DNA of 64,000 nucleotides from the NCBI RefSeq assembly GCF_023101765.2, contig NC_064213.1:1116001-1180000 (forward strand), written 5' to 3'. The notes under the pieces are model-generated. The model made no database searches. It was not told where the DNA came from and saw nothing but the letters and a program-made list of their open reading frames with translations. A program made the position numbers and the translations under genes. Shown here in pieces: positions 1 through 12,316 of this stretch. The DNA comes from Spodoptera frugiperda. Taxonomy: Eukaryota; Arthropoda; Insecta; Lepidoptera; Noctuidae. How positions within the stretch are numbered: the first letter of the stretch is position 1; each line of letters opens with the position of its first letter.

Positions 1-990
1 TGTTGACTGGTATAGTGTATCCTGTTTTAGTGTCGAATTTTATTTAAATCTATTTCATTATTTTAGCGTAAAACGTTAATTGAGTTTTTCATTTCAAACT
101 TCTTCGTTTGCGGAGAATAATGACTGCTGAAAGAATTTGTTCAATTTTTTTCCTTATTTAAAAGTATGTTACTCCTTAGAACATCATCTACTTGCCAATA
201 AAAGACCCGTCCAAATGAGTTCAGCCATTTCAAAATAAGCCGGAACAAACAAAAAGACAGACAGACAGAAAATTTGAAATCATTTTCGTGTATGTATCGT
301 ATGTATATTCATACACATGTAGTACAAAAACGGTTATTCTAACATTACAAACAGACACTCATATCACTATTTAAAACTTTATTTAACCTTTTCTTTTTAC
401 AGTGCTTATAACATAGTTGAATAAGCGTCACGAAAATTACAATTATACCTTTATCAATCTGCAAGGCGCATGGAAAATGTAAATATTGACATTAAGTACA
501 GCTTATGCTAAAGTTTTATTTTGTTTTTAAATTCCAGGTCTGCATGAATGTACAGAGTAATGATATGTGAGTTTCTTTACAATTATAATCACGCTTTCTT
601 ACCGTTATATGGTAAGCAGAGCTGCCAATATTGAACACTCACTTTTTTAATTTGTAAATTGTCACTTTTGAAGGCACTGAGCACTTTAGGATAAGAGTAT
701 TTGCAATACAAGTAATGTATAAATAACACTGTTTCACATAGAGAGTTTGTCAATAAAAAAACTAGTAATTGCACTGGCTTTCCACGTACTGGTGTTTGTA
801 AATTTCAGCGGATTCAAAAAATAAATAAAACCCAATTAAAAATGCAATCTTATTTGCCGTTGATGTAGACAAATTTGCGATATCTAAACATTTGAGACGT
901 AATTTAAATGACCTCCTGGATAGCTGGTAAAGGTGGTCTTATTTTATTGTATTCACTTTATCTTTAAAATACAAAACGTAATTTTTTAAG
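1..990. other. AT-rich non-coding stretch
   Basis: No gene. A GACAGACAGACAG run at about 260 looks like the tail of a common lepidopteran repeat. The 61-codon minus frame at 589-774 has no domain. Confidence 0.6.
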
Positions 991-994
991 AGGA

Positions 995-1110
995 AAATCA
1001 TTCACTGACTTCTCCCGTCTTGGGCGAAAGTATCAGACTTACTGACTAAAAAACACCATGTTCCTACTCCTGCTTTTCAAGCAGTAGCCCCAGTAACCCG
1101 CTTGGCCGTG
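995..1110 (-). mobile_element. Retroposon family C fragment
   Basis: Minus-strand copy recognised by GACTTCTCCCG, the CAGACTTACTGACTAAAAA core and CCTACTCCTGCTTTTC, all shared with 41911-42046. Diverged, with no clear target duplication. Confidence 0.75.
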
Positions 1111-1597
1111 GCCGGTCGGTGGTCCACAACTCCGGGTCATACTGTCCATAAATTATTTGTCCATAAGCAACGCTGATATTATTTACCATTGAGTGATGGT
1201 CTGCGTACCGCGTACTCGTATACCCACTAAAAGTCCACCAAAAACTGATAATTTCTATTACTTCCCACTATTTCCTATAACTAAAAGACAGCTATACGTT
1301 TAGTTTAGCAAAGAAACCTTGACTCATTCTAAACAAACGTTGCTGTTTTACTTATTTGCTTTATCTCCCTCAAGATAAGCTGATCGTGATCTTTATGAGC
1401 TTGCCAATGACGTCACGTTGACGTCACCGTGTGTATGTTGACGTCAGCGTAACAAAAGAAGGTATTAATAGTATTAATCTCCATTACAAGGCGTTGGATT
1501 ACAACAATATACATAGATACAGAACAAATTGTATATAGCTGTCTATATTATTGTTACTAGGTACGGAATTAGTGTTTTCTTCGACATAAATGATGAT

Positions 1598-1662
1598 TTT
1601 ATTGTAACTTTCGTGAGACATACTAAATTAATTATTATGTTATCGGCTTACTTACATACTTA
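1598..1662. mobile_element. Family F repeat flanked by 16-bp direct repeats
   Basis: TTTATTGTAACTTTCGTGAG then ACATACTAAATTAATTATTATG belongs to family F (see 58108-58229). The exact 16-mer CGACATAAATGATGAT lies at 1582-1597 and 1663-1678, a long target duplication. Confidence 0.7.
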
Positions 1663-1701
1663 CGACATAAATGATGATGCAAAGACTTATTGCCATACTC
1701 G

Positions 1702-1973
1702 ACTCGACAGAGACATTTAATGATTACTTAAACTATTCCTTAGTAACATTTTTGTCCGGAGCTGCGGACTACGTAGCAGGTTTACCGTGGCTCCGGCTCG
1801 AAAAGCAGGAGAAGGAACGGGTGGTTTTTAGACTGTGACACTCCCTAATTTTTCGCCTCGCGCAAGGCGGGAAACGTCATTGGATGATTTACCCCCCTCA
1901 AAAAAAAGTAACAATTTTGTACCGCAAACTAAACTAAGAACTGAATTAAGTAATCATTAAATGACTATGAGTA
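1702..1973. repeat. Fold-back hairpin element (family P) interrupted by a retroposon
   Basis: The left arm (about 1710-1755) and right arm (about 1908-1973) are inverted copies (TTTAATGATTACTTAA against TAAGTAATCATTAAA). The uninterrupted copy at 50009-50112 shows that the two arms are normally separated by only a few bases. Here 152 bp of a different repeat occupy the loop. Confidence 0.85.
1756..1907 (+). mobile_element. Short retroposon, family C, inserted in a fold-back loop
   Basis: The sequence from the GGAGCTGCGGACTAC head to a short A-run tail belongs to a family with at least ten copies in this window. It is flanked by a 13-bp direct repeat with one mismatch (1743-1755, GTAACATTTTTGT; 1908-1920). 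The A-tail plus a long target duplication is the signature of LINE-driven retroposition, so this behaves as a SINE-like element. An internal ...GGCTCGAAAAGC stretch weakly resembles a tRNA B box. Confidence 0.8.
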
Positions 1974-2689
1974 CGGCGGTTAATCACATAATAGGAATAC
2001 ACACTACCCCTATCTTTGATTTTAAGGAAAGGTCGTCCCTCACACAACTCGAATACGCGTCCAAACTAATTGTTCAATGAGAAAGATCAACTAAAAGGTC
2101 GATTGTATTGGTTTAATCAGTTAATAAACTTCCAACAAGAACTAAATGTCCTTTTTGTGAGATAAAATGTTAATTATAAAACCCAGTTAATCGTACTGAA
2201 ACTTGAACACTAAGGGAATGCACATAAAGCACATTTTTTTATAAATAAATAGTTGTACATTGTTATAGCGAGGTTTTAGCCCATCACTTACTACATTGCA
2301 CGACTTGGAGTGTTGCCAGCACTTAGTAAATATCGGTTACACCGCAAATATAACTAAAAAGTATCTAGTACCTACCTCAAGGTTAAGTATTTGTTAGACT
2401 AGGTCGTCAGACTAGGATAATAGTGTAAATAAGGATAGGAAAGGTGTTTAATTAATCGTAGTAACATGTTTTAATTGCTTGTTAAACAAGGAAAAATGCC
2501 TATATATGGGATGGGCTTTTAAAGCTGCCTCTGAAATAGTATTGCGAAATAAACCCCTTTTTATAAAATAAAATAATGGTAATGATGTGATAAATTGTGA
2601 ATAAATTCGGATTGAAATACTTTATATATTAATTATTATGTTTATTTATGTTTTTGGGTTTAATCACGTAATTATTTGACGACAAAATC

Positions 2690-2765
2690 GACTAGTTTCA
2701 AACAATGCCATAGACTTTCATGAGCAGCATTCCGCGACACACGACGCGGCGACCGTCGCGCTGCT
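2690..2765. repeat. Family F central fragment
   Basis: GACTAGTTTCAAAC, CATGAGCAGCATTCCGCG and ACACACGACGCGGCGA, then CCGTCGCGCTGCT; the CG-rich centre without either end. Confidence 0.65.
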
Positions 2766-2770
2766 AATCT

Positions 2771-4235
2771 TTTCATATTGTTTTCCAGTTATTTAGGTAT
2801 CTGCCACAGGTTTGTACACAGGTATTACTCCAATAACAGACACGTAGTTACTTAGAGTCACGACACAAACTGTTGCTTCATTACCATAATCCAATCCAAC
2901 ATTTCCCGCCACTAAAATTCTTCTTGTTTCCAAAATAGAATTGTAATCAGATGAATTTCCATCTCCCAAATGGATTCTAGGCGTGCGGCAAGCGGCAACC
3001 GTTTTCCTCCCAAACTTAGTTACGCGTACTTCGGTAGACTTTTGGAAAATTTCTTTTCTATTCACAATGCCTCGAATTTTTCTTTCAATTTTCTTTTTAT
3101 GTTAAAGTTTTCGCAAGTTTCTTTTGGTTCTCGGCTTACGTAAGGTATTAAGAAGACTTACACTTTGTTTGAAACGTATTTTTCTATGGGTTTTTTTAGA
3201 ATTTATTCGTGTGTTTCCGAAGCCGTTGCTTTGGGGAGCGTTTTGATACTTTTGATCAAATGTTTTCATGGTAACAAAATTTTTCTTATAATATTTTTTT
3301 ATTGTTCGAAGGTAAACTACAAGGTAAACCGCGCAAAGACCAGCATCTGAGAGTAACTGTAGAATATAACTTTAGTAGTTAGAGGATGATGAGACGAATG
3401 TAAGGAGCTTGACAATGTGTGGTGATGTATGGTGATTGTTCTGTGACGGATACAGCAGACGTCATTGTGTGAATAGTTATATTATCATAGTTAGATGCAT
3501 GATTAGACATTTCGTTACAAGTCTTGTGTGATTTTCAACGTGATCTTCTAAAACAATTTTCTCTGTTTGCACTAAAGATTTGTTTGAAGTCTGTTCTTCT
3601 CAAAAGCACACATATATCTTCACTTCTTTTAAAATTGACATAATTTTGCATCTTAATTGAACCTAATTTACAACGATTGCCTTCAATAACAGCATCTGAG
3701 TAATAAACATCCAACATACTAACTTTTATACTGAGTATTTTCAAGTAAAAATCTTGAAAATACAAATTCAAAACCAAAATTATTTATTTTAAATAGACCG
3801 AAGACACTTTTGAACGTCAAAGCAAGTATTACAAACCAAAAAAAAATCTGTCTGTCAGTCAGTCCTCCAGTGAAGCTATTTGACGCAAAACACGAAACCA
3901 AGTACCTATTTTGCACCATAAGACCAACGTACAAACTAAGTAGGTACATATACAAAATCAACAAATTGGCTTACAAATCTACAACCAAACCAGTTTGTAA
4001 CATTTACTACTAATATCACGATGTCTAACAGTTACAGGAGTGCTATAAAATGTATATTAATGTATGTCCATAAAGTCCATACAGTGCTTATATGGTCTGT
4101 GGCCAATAAATTATGATTAGTTATATATTCTGCAACCTTAGCCTAGTTTGTACTGCCGTGGGTAAGTCCTCAGGTGGGCTTGGTTGTACACTGCAAGGTG
4201 ACAAAGTAAACTGTATTAGATATTATTCTATAAGT
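2771..4235. other. AT-rich non-coding stretch
   Basis: Several open frames of 60-90 codons overlap on both strands and none has recognisable domains or coding-like composition. No repeat family assigned. Confidence 0.5.
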
Positions 4236-4277
4236 TTCAATAAATAGCAGAATTGAAACTAATGGTTTGTGTATTAG

Positions 4278-4391
4278 AACTCGAAACGGGATATTTACCA
4301 TGTTTTTCTATTTCTATGAGTTTCCGATATTTCGGCACTGTTGCAAGCGTCATAGAAATAGAAAAACATGGTAAATATCCCGTTTCGAGTT
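4278..4391. repeat. Perfect 42-bp inverted repeat (fold-back element)
   Basis: 4278-4319 and 4350-4391 are exact reverse complements over 42 bases, separated by a 30-base loop that contains GATATTTCGGCACTGTTGCA. That loop motif recurs in lepidopteran repeats as I remember them. The two open frames seen here, one on each strand, are consequences of the palindrome and not genes. Confidence 0.95.
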
Positions 4392-4625
4392 TGAATACCA
4401 GTGTTAGTGACCATGTCAGTTTAAAAACCATTATAGGTTTGTGATTCACGGGAAAACATTTTTCAAAAGAGAGAGACTTTGTCCAGGGTTTTGACAAAAT
4501 TGAGTGGGGATTAACAGAAGAATGTTGAAGCTATGAAAATGGCAGCCCGTATATGTCGTATTCGGCAATTGCATTCGAGACCATTTAATTTTGACCAATA
4601 GTCCAGACATGATACCTACTTGCTT

Positions 4626-4692
4626 ACTCTTTACGCTTAACATGTTATTGCTCTACCTGATCTTAAGCTGCTAACGCCCTCTCTGTCTGTTG
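4626..4692. repeat. Short dispersed repeat shared with 7221-7284
   Basis: TTAACATGTTATTGCTCT, CCTGATCTTAAG and GCTGCTAACGCCCTCTCTG occur in the same order at both places. Element type not recognised. Confidence 0.6.
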
Positions 4693-5529
4693 GTTTAGCG
4701 ACTAAAGAGAGATTTCTTCATTTCTCGCGGTTCTTGACAGTTTCTCGCGATAAAATCACATTTATTCATATTATATCTTCAATAATTCCACTAGTACAAT
4801 TCACCCCGTTGAACACAAGTCTAGCCAATAGATCGATAACCACAACTCCCACAGTTTGGTGACCTATTGCTGTCCTAGTTTAGACGTCTCCTAATGAATT
4901 TTTCATCACAACCGACACACAACACAACAGCAAAAAGCAATCTTAAAGCTAAGATATCACACAGTTCAATTTCCTTTATACGATTCCGTAATCGATTTTA
5001 TCGATAAGTTAGACCTATACCACGTAGCTAGTTGTTGAGGTAGGTCATGTGACATTTTAATTTTTAATGCACAGTTGTACATTGAAGTAATTGTATGGCA
5101 AGGCATGTGAATAATATCACCTGGACTATTGTTTTATAATTATTGGTGTTTATTGTATTGTTTGTTATTGTTTTTGTTTAACTGTTTTATGAAGTTTTTA
5201 TAAAAAACTGTTGGTTATGTTTTTGCACGCGACAATGTTGCCTCAAAGTGACTTTATTCTAAAGGTTATAACTAAGTTTTTATAATGCATTTTACGAGTA
5301 CATATGACTTCAACAATCATGAAGGTACTTTTCTTAAAAAAAATGTGTTTGAATTACAAGGTTTCATTCTAAACATCTTTTGAAAACTTGCAATTACGTA
5401 GAGAATACCAGAAAACTCAGCTCCCGAATACCAAGCAGTTTCTATTCACACCTTCCTGAACACAGGCGACATAATTGCTTCGTTACAAACCTGAATAATA
5501 GACCAATGCATTCCGTTCGTCTGTCAGAA

Positions 5530-5580
5530 ATCAGCCAATTAGCGGTGCGCAAGGTCGACCGTTCGCCAATCAGCGCACGG
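5530..5580. promoter_or_regulatory. Paired CCAAT boxes 31 bp apart
   Basis: CAGCCAATTAGCG (CCAAT at 5535-5539) and CGCCAATCAGCGCAC (CCAAT at 5566-5570). Tandem CCAAT boxes at about three helical turns are typical of NF-Y target promoters in animals. No gene start is visible nearby. Confidence 0.25.
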
Positions 5581-6077
5581 GTCCCTTTGACCAAATATCT
5601 AGAAATTACCGTTATTTGTGCGATGCGGAAATTCTGTTTTTGGTTCAGAATGTTTTGTATTTTATGTATGTATGTTTAACTCTGTGAAGCGTATGAATTT
5701 TGTGACCCATCTGGCATTTGAGAGATGCTTTTATACATACTAAGCACCTATAAATATTTTGGATAATGTTTTGGCTAAGATATATATAGAAATTTCTAAG
5801 AATAAAACTCATTAATATCCTATAAATTGAAAAAGTTACTCGTGAATTGAATAATGTTTTGGCACAAATAACAGCAAAACAAAGTAGGCGTGCTACTACA
5901 GCCCACAAGTTCAAGAGAAATTGTTATTTTTGTTACAGACACCTATTTATAAAAGGCTTTTGGGTGGTCAGACAGATAAGATATCTAGTTTCCAGTCATA
6001 GCAAACAAGTTTCTATTTAAAAAGACAAACTTAATACCAGAAAAAACTGTGAACTCAACCATTTGTCCATAACATCA

Positions 6078-6365
6078 TCAGCCTAAAAGTGGCCACTGCT
6101 GACCAAAGGCTCTTCTCACATGAAGAAGGTTTGAGCATTAATCACCTCGCTTGCTCAATGCAGGTTGACGATTTCAAACTGCTGATAATTAGAAATTATA
6201 AACCTGGCTTTCCTCACGATATTTTCCTTCAGTGGTGTCTAATCTTAGAAATAGATATAACTCGGAAAAACTCACATTCGTACTTGCCGGTGGTACGCTT
6301 CGAACCCTCTCTTCTCTCATGCATAAGAAGTCAACGTCTTAAACCACCGGGCCACACGACATTTT
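6078..6365 (-). mobile_element. tRNA-like SINE, family D
   Basis: Read on the minus strand, the element opens with a tRNA-like head: GGCCCGGTGGTTTAAG as an A-box-like segment and GGGTTCGAAGC as a B box, the internal RNA polymerase III promoter. It ends in a simple ATC-rich tail next to AGGCTGATGATG. Flanks TCCATAACATCA (6066-6077) and TCCATATCATCA (6366-6377) form a 12-bp target duplication with one mismatch. Related copies: 22371-22658, 40487-40645 and 16505-16650. Confidence 0.82.
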
Positions 6366-6731
6366 TCCATATCATCAACAGACAACAACAATGTCATATA
6401 TACGAGAAATGTCAGCGTGTCTGAATAACGAAGTGAGCTCAACAATGCAAGTCTTGATAAAACGGAGAATGAAGGCGAACTAGTTGCACCAGTTATTTCA
6501 GTTCTCGTTCACGACTGACTATAAAATATTACACTAACTGCGTTAGTTAGGCACTACACATTAAATGACCATGTCTAACTTAAGCACACTGTTAGTATGA
6601 TCGTTTGTTAGATTGGTGCGTAGATTAGGTACTAACGATATGACTTGGCCTGAGATTTTTCCTTGTCAGTAAACGAAGAGACGTTTTTGCTTGGTAAGTA
6701 AAATTGACCATTCTCAAGGAGATAATAATAA

Positions 6732-6890
6732 TCCCCGATTCTCCAACAACCCTTAAATTCTTAACCCCCAAAAGGCCGGCAACGCACTTGTAACACCTCT
6801 GGTGTTTCGGATGTCCATGGGCGGCGGCGATTGTTTACTGCCAGGTGATCCGCCTGCTCGTTTACCGGCTTATACCATAAAAAATATGGG
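6732..6890 (+). mobile_element. LINE-like 3' tail, family R
   Basis: AAAGGCCGGCAACGCACTTG, GTCCATGGGCGGCGGCGATTG, GGTGATCCGCCTGCTCG and ACCGGCTTATACCATAAAAA form a tail I recognise as very common in moth and butterfly genomes. No coding part remains. Confidence 0.75.
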
Positions 6891-7220
6891 ATATTAAAAA
6901 CTTTTTTGGGATAACAAAAAAAATCCTCTTATTCACTACTGGACAGATTTTCACAAAGCCATAGATGTCAGTAGATACATTATGTAGATAGAGACTACCA
7001 TCCATGTCGTAATTAATAAACTCATATAAAGAGAAAATCCCGCTGTGCGGACAAACTCAATGGAAGAATAAAAGATTAAAAAAGAACAGAGAGCATAATC
7101 CGTGCATATTGCAATTGTAATGGACGTAAAAGCTTCCGATATGCGCGTATATGCGTAGGTATAATGTGCATCGCGTCGGTGCCCGCAGGCGGTGCATTAG
7201 CCCTCTGTCACTTATTGCCA

Positions 7221-7284
7221 CTCTTTGCACTTAACATGTTATTGCTCTGCCTGATCTTAAGTGCTGCTAACGCCCTCTCTGTCT
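7221..7284. repeat. Short dispersed repeat shared with 4626-4692
   Basis: Second copy of the TTAACATGTTATTG ... CTAACGCCCTCTCTG block. It lies directly upstream of LINE-like family L, so may be part of the same 3' untranslated region. Confidence 0.6.
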
Positions 7285-7399
7285 ACTGTTTTAAAACTGA
7301 GAATTTCTTCATGTCTTACTAAATGCACTGAGACATGCGTTCAATATGACTTTATTCAAGCACTTTGTTGTTGTGGTTGGAATGGAAAAATATTTAGTT

Positions 7400-7565
7400 T
7401 ATGGAGTTTCTTGCTCATTCTTCCCCATAGGAATCTACACTTTGGAACGAGCTATTGGAATAGCTTCACTAGAGGTACAGATCAAAATGTGTCTACATTT
7501 TTTATATTATTATATTTGCTCTGACGTTCAAAAATGCCTTTCTGGTCTATTTGAAATAAATAATA
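7400..7565 (+). mobile_element. LINE-like 3' end, family L
   Basis: TTTCTTGCTCATTCTTC, ACTTTGGAACGAGC, AGCTTCACTAGAG, GACGTTCAAAAATGCC and TTGAAATAAATAAT, ending with a polyadenylation-like signal. This resembles the conserved 3' end of a lepidopteran LINE. Copies at 10232-10385 and 57805-57915. Confidence 0.7.
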
Positions 7566-8034
7566 TTAACTTACTTGACTAAAATAAAGTGTTAACATTC
7601 TGACTAGATGTTAGTAAATAGAACTTGTCACATAGAAAGCAAATGGGAAGACAAAATTTAATATTAGTTGTCAATAAAACTAAAATTTCAACCTCTTGGC
7701 AGATTAACGACCTTTTGAAAACAGATCGATTTACAAACACTACCATAAGAGAAACAAACTACCTATCCAATACACAGACAAGATTGAAATCCAACACTAA
7801 AGTTCTACAGTTTCCAGTTAAAACTATTTAAGGTTAACATTAAAATAGAAACAATACAAGTTGTACACCTACAGGTGTCGGCGAAGACTTTCGAAAGGTC
7901 AAACGTCTTTAGAAAACTATGGAAAGTGTTCACCAGACAATAAATATGTTCCTCTATGAATATTCACAGCTGAACACTGACAATGACATACACTATTGTT
8001 GTTATTTCGTGTGTTAAGTATTGTTTGTAACTGT

Positions 8035-8294
8035 GACTGCCTCATTGGTCGAGTGGTCGCAAGTACGAGGGTTCGATTCCCTGGTCGGGCAAAGTATTAC
8101 TGGGCTTTTTTTTTGAAAATTTCTCAGTAATAGCACGGAGTTTGGAATCGTGCCCAGTATATGGCAATAGGTTCACCCTCTATTTCATGGGACACAAAAA
8201 GTGATAAGTGGGTGTACATTGTATAGCAGCATTACATGCCGTAATGTGCACCTCTGCCTACCCCTTCGGGGATAAAAGACATGACGTTGCTCGT
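8035..8294 (+). mobile_element. tRNA-like SINE, family A, full length
   Basis: The tRNA-like head has an A box (CTCATTGGTCGAGTGG) and a B box (GGGTTCGATTCC), followed by CTGGTCGGGCAAAG, a body (GCACGGAGTTTGGAAT) and a 3' end (GCCTACCCCTTCGGGG). The 12-bp direct repeat GTTTGTAACTGT (8023-8034) and GTTTATAACTGT (8295-8306), one mismatch, brackets it. It is not a tRNA gene: it cannot form a full cloverleaf and runs on into a SINE body. Confidence 0.88.
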
Positions 8295-8306
8295 GTTTAT
8301 AACTGT

Positions 8307-10230
8307 TAAAGTAAAATAGAATAACAAATCCGGCAAAATTGTGAACAAATTTCCATTATTTTGTCTTGTATCACAAGTGTTCTTCTATTTCAATCACGTT
8401 ATTGATTTTGTATTAATTTCGTTACATTTTGCTCTGTTCTGTATTTTAATTGAAGTTTCGTTTTGTTTACTGAAAGAGAGAAGTGTATGAATCTAGAATT
8501 AATTGTACGTTTAAGAGTTACTAGAAATAAGCTTTTAGAAGCAATTCCATTGGTCGATAATATCGGAAATGTTCGGAGCACGAATTCTGTATTTATGACT
8601 AGTTTATGGTAATATTATGGCTACCTTTACATGTGACTGTTAACATGCTAAAAGTAGGTGCAGAGTCTTACTACAAAGTCAGTCTTACCTCATATTTCGA
8701 ATACAAGTATAGAGAACTCTTTTTATTTTAAAGGAAATCACTTATCAATAATTCTGCTATTGACAATAATGTCTTAATACACAAAACCCTTGCATTGCAC
8801 TGACATACATTGCAAGAGCTAAGTCTAGGAAAAGAATCGTAGAACACTACGATCTTTACATATACTCCCTCAGCTTTCTTCACATTCATGTATCTGCGTC
8901 AAAGCGCCCTAACATTTGCCATCCACCACCCAGTCCGCCTTCATGTAGAGCATCCTTAACAGAAAAAAAAGCATAGAAAGTGCACCCATTGTTAATTTCT
9001 GATCATTTTTACGTCAGCCGAACATGGCTCGACATGGAAGAGGCGTGTTTCAGCAACATCGACACACGTTCAATCCCTCCGCTATGTAGTACAATACACA
9101 GCTAGAGTATGTTCTACAGCACAGTACACAGTGTTGCTCTGGGCTTCCTCAGGGAACACGGAGTATTGATTGATCCGTGAAAGGCCTTTGCTCGCTCCAT
9201 TCCTTTGAGTTACTTTGAACGGTGTATTCTTATCTTTGTGAAATGTTGCATTTACGAACGTACGTATCTAGGTTTCCTTCCCTATTTGGAATGTTTGAAA
9301 GGCTTTACTTTTGTAAGCATAGGTTTGTAAATAGATTTCGTTGGAATTTGTAACATTTTTCTGTTGGATTCTGTTGCAAGCATTCTATATTTTTACAGGA
9401 CTTGTGAAATAGCTGTGGTTATTGTCGATGTAGTGAGTAATGTAACATTAAATAAGGAAAAGTAATGCGACACCTATTTTCCTGTAGGAGTAGGCAGCAA
9501 TAATCTTTTCTATAAACGCTTAGGTTACATGTCCATGTATCCACATTCAAAACCATTTATCTATTTAACCACAAATTCTAGATTAATACATCAAAATGAA
9601 CAATAGCATCCTCAACATATCATGCATCCCTGAACAAGCATGGCATATACAAACTCTGTCTTTCAACCTGGATTGAGGATCTTTATCGACCCTGCTCCCA
9701 GGCTATACAATAGCCAATCCTGGGACCGATCTTTTAAAACGTGTGAAACGTTCCAGTGCTGGGACATTGCCCCCTATATTGTAGATAGTTATCAAACTAC
9801 TATCCACTATCTATCGCTTTTATGACTCCCTAGTACTTCACTTTGAGTGCCCGAGTACTAGCTTTGAGTAGTGTATGACATTTCAGTTCATTTAGATTAT
9901 GTCGTGTTTGTATGTCATTTGTGTTTTTTATAATATTATCGACTCCAATGTTTACATGGTCGAAAGTGTGGCTGATAGCTCGTAAAGGGTTTCGTTGGTT
10001 TACAGGAATTTTGTGACGATATTTTTTTTTTGTTCATCGTTATTGACTTTGTGCATATAGGAATTTATGCATGAAACCTAGTTTCGGGGTTCTATTTTTC
10101 CCTGGCCTTTATCGAACCAAACTAGATTGAGGTCAGCACGGGGCCTTAACCAGATTCGGTTGAACGTAATTCTTTTACGTGGAACGGCGTCAAATGCACG
10201 TAGAACTTGTTATGTTACATAAAGAGTAAC
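8307..10230. other. Unique AT-rich stretch
   Basis: No gene or repeat family recognised. Less AT-rich blocks at 9010-9200 and 9640-9790 were inspected and contain no convincing exon. Confidence 0.5.
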
Positions 10231-10231
10231 C

Positions 10232-10385
10232 TATGCAGTTTCTTGCTCGTTCTTCTCCATAAGAATCTACACTTTGGAACGAGCAAATAGTTTCACTAGA
10301 GGACTGATCGACAGACAGGTATTTTTAATATCATAATATGTACTTCGACGTTCAAAAGTGCCTTCCTGGTCTATTCATAATCATA
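10232..10385 (+). mobile_element. LINE-like 3' end, family L
   Basis: Same block order as 7400-7565: TTTCTTGCTCGTTCTTC, ACTTTGGAACGAGC, GTTTCACTAGAGG, GACGTTCAAAAGTGCC. Confidence 0.7.
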
Positions 10386-12159
10386 ATTAGTAAAAAAATA
10401 ACTTTACCATCTTAGGAAATTCTAAATCTTACAAGTAAAACCCAACTCATTTCAAATTAGTCACATTATAGTTACCGAGTCACTATGATACTGAAGATGA
10501 AAACTACAAGTCACCGTGACGTTTAGAAAAGTATTATAATACTTAATAGGTAACTAATGAAAACAATTTGTAACTTCTAGTACAAATTCTACCTAAAGAC
10601 TTTGGCCTAAGTTTAATTTACCCTAAGGCCCAATTTACCTGTGACCGTAATAAATGTTTACCGCACTATATATTAAAGTTGCTCTATAATTATTCGTACC
10701 GAGGGAACCAAAGGTATATGGAAATAATGTTTCACTACACACATCTCTTTGGAGAGGTATATTTGTTGTAATAAATATTCCCACAGCTTAGACTTAAAAT
10801 ATATCATCAGTCTTTACTTCGGTTACATTTATCTACTTAAATTCTATTCTTCAATATAATTAATTTCCCTTCCTTCTTATTTTCCTCGAATTCAACTTTT
10901 GTTTTAATCCTCAGACGCAAAAAGAGCAGTGTTTCAATTGTGAAACTCATAGCTGTTTGCCTGTCTTTTGCATCTAGCTCCCAAACAGCTAGATCGATTT
11001 CGATGCGAAATATGAAAGAGGGTTTTCTTGGCTTCTAGTCGTGTTACAATTCAGTATTACCATTGAACTTATCGAACACATGTTACCCTTTGTTGCCACT
11101 TGTCAATGGAGGTTTGACTTTCACCATTGAAAATGGTGAATGGTTCAAAATTGCTCGAGACTCAAAATGTTAAAGAGTCATTCCTAGTACCTATTGTTCT
11201 GTGACGTCAATCTCTTAATAAATTCCAGTCAGGTGTCAAATGATATGAATAATTCATCATACACGGCGGATATAGAGCAGACGAGACAGTATTTACTCCG
11301 AAATTCGTTACGCACGTGTATTAATAATTTCATATTTACATTTATCTACTTATTGTTCAGTTATTAATGTCGCGTTATATCTATTTTAGTAGTTAATGAA
11401 TTTAAATGTAATAACCATTATGTCGATCATTTTCACTTATTAATATCAGATTGAACCAGACGGTATTTAAAAATCGGAAAACCGAATGTGTTCCTCACAT
11501 TGTCCTACCCAGAAGTTAGAAATTCTAAATACTGGGGCAAGTGTACATTGTACATAGCTACATGAAGTAAAACATTGTCACCTATCTACATTCGATTCGT
11601 AAAAAAACTAAATTCATTTTTTCAAATTCCAATCTACAATATCCATACCAGTGCAATCGAAATGCACCTTTAGCACGAATCCAATTTGTTCTCAGCTAAA
11701 CGAGACTCATTTAAAAACACATCTTAATTATTATGAATTCCTAGTACAAATACGTAGATGGAGTATATAAAAGGCATCTAGTTAAGACCACCTGTGGTCC
11801 GAATAACTGCTAACTAAATACCTGTAATGCCTTTAGAAGCGCGACACTTTACGCCACCTGTGGTGTTTTACATGAATTGCCGACGACACGAAGAATATTA
11901 ACTAGTTTAGACTTGGGATAGTTAAGAGTTATCGCCGGATATTAGTGTTGAAGGCTGATGTTTAGCACAAAAAATGGATTATTCTTAGCTATAGTATTTT
12001 TAGTAGCACCAACTTCCTCTTCATGCCTGAGAGATATAGGGAAAAAAGCAAAAGCAAAACATGTAGTTTTCGTTTTTTCAATGTCGATATAAGGACACAT
12101 TTTAAAACAGTATCCTGTTGGCCTAGTAGACAAGCAAGTATCCTTATTATTGTGACGGT
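10386..12159. other. Unique AT-rich stretch
   Basis: No gene recognised. The motif CATCTCTTTGGAGA near 10743 recurs near 13374, suggesting a minor dispersed repeat. Confidence 0.45.
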
Positions 12160-12172
12160 ATATGAGTGTATT

Positions 12173-12303
12173 CCAGAGCTGCGAACTGCCAAGCGGATAA
12201 ACGGGGCTCCGGATCGAAAAGCAGGAGAAGGAACGGGTTAATTTTTAATCAGTAAGAGTCTGGCACTACCTCTCGCCACGCTCGAGGCAGAAGAAGTCAT
12301 AGG
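12173..12303 (+). mobile_element. Retroposon family C copy with perfect target duplication
   Basis: The family C body (GCTCCGGATCGAAAAGCAGGAG, then the AGTAAGAGTCTG core) is flanked by the perfect 13-bp direct repeat ATATGAGTGTATT at 12160-12172 and 12304-12316. The 3' end lacks the A-rich tail seen elsewhere, so it is slightly truncated or retroposed from a short transcript. Confidence 0.85.
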
Positions 12304-12316
12304 ATATGAGTGTATT

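Noticed and set aside
4237..4497. Opposing open frames with nearly identical peptides on both strands
   Set aside because: Direct consequence of the perfect 42-bp inverted repeat.
8040..8105. Possible tRNA gene with A and B boxes
   Set aside because: It continues directly into a SINE body with a 12-bp target duplication, and the acceptor and anticodon stems cannot be formed.
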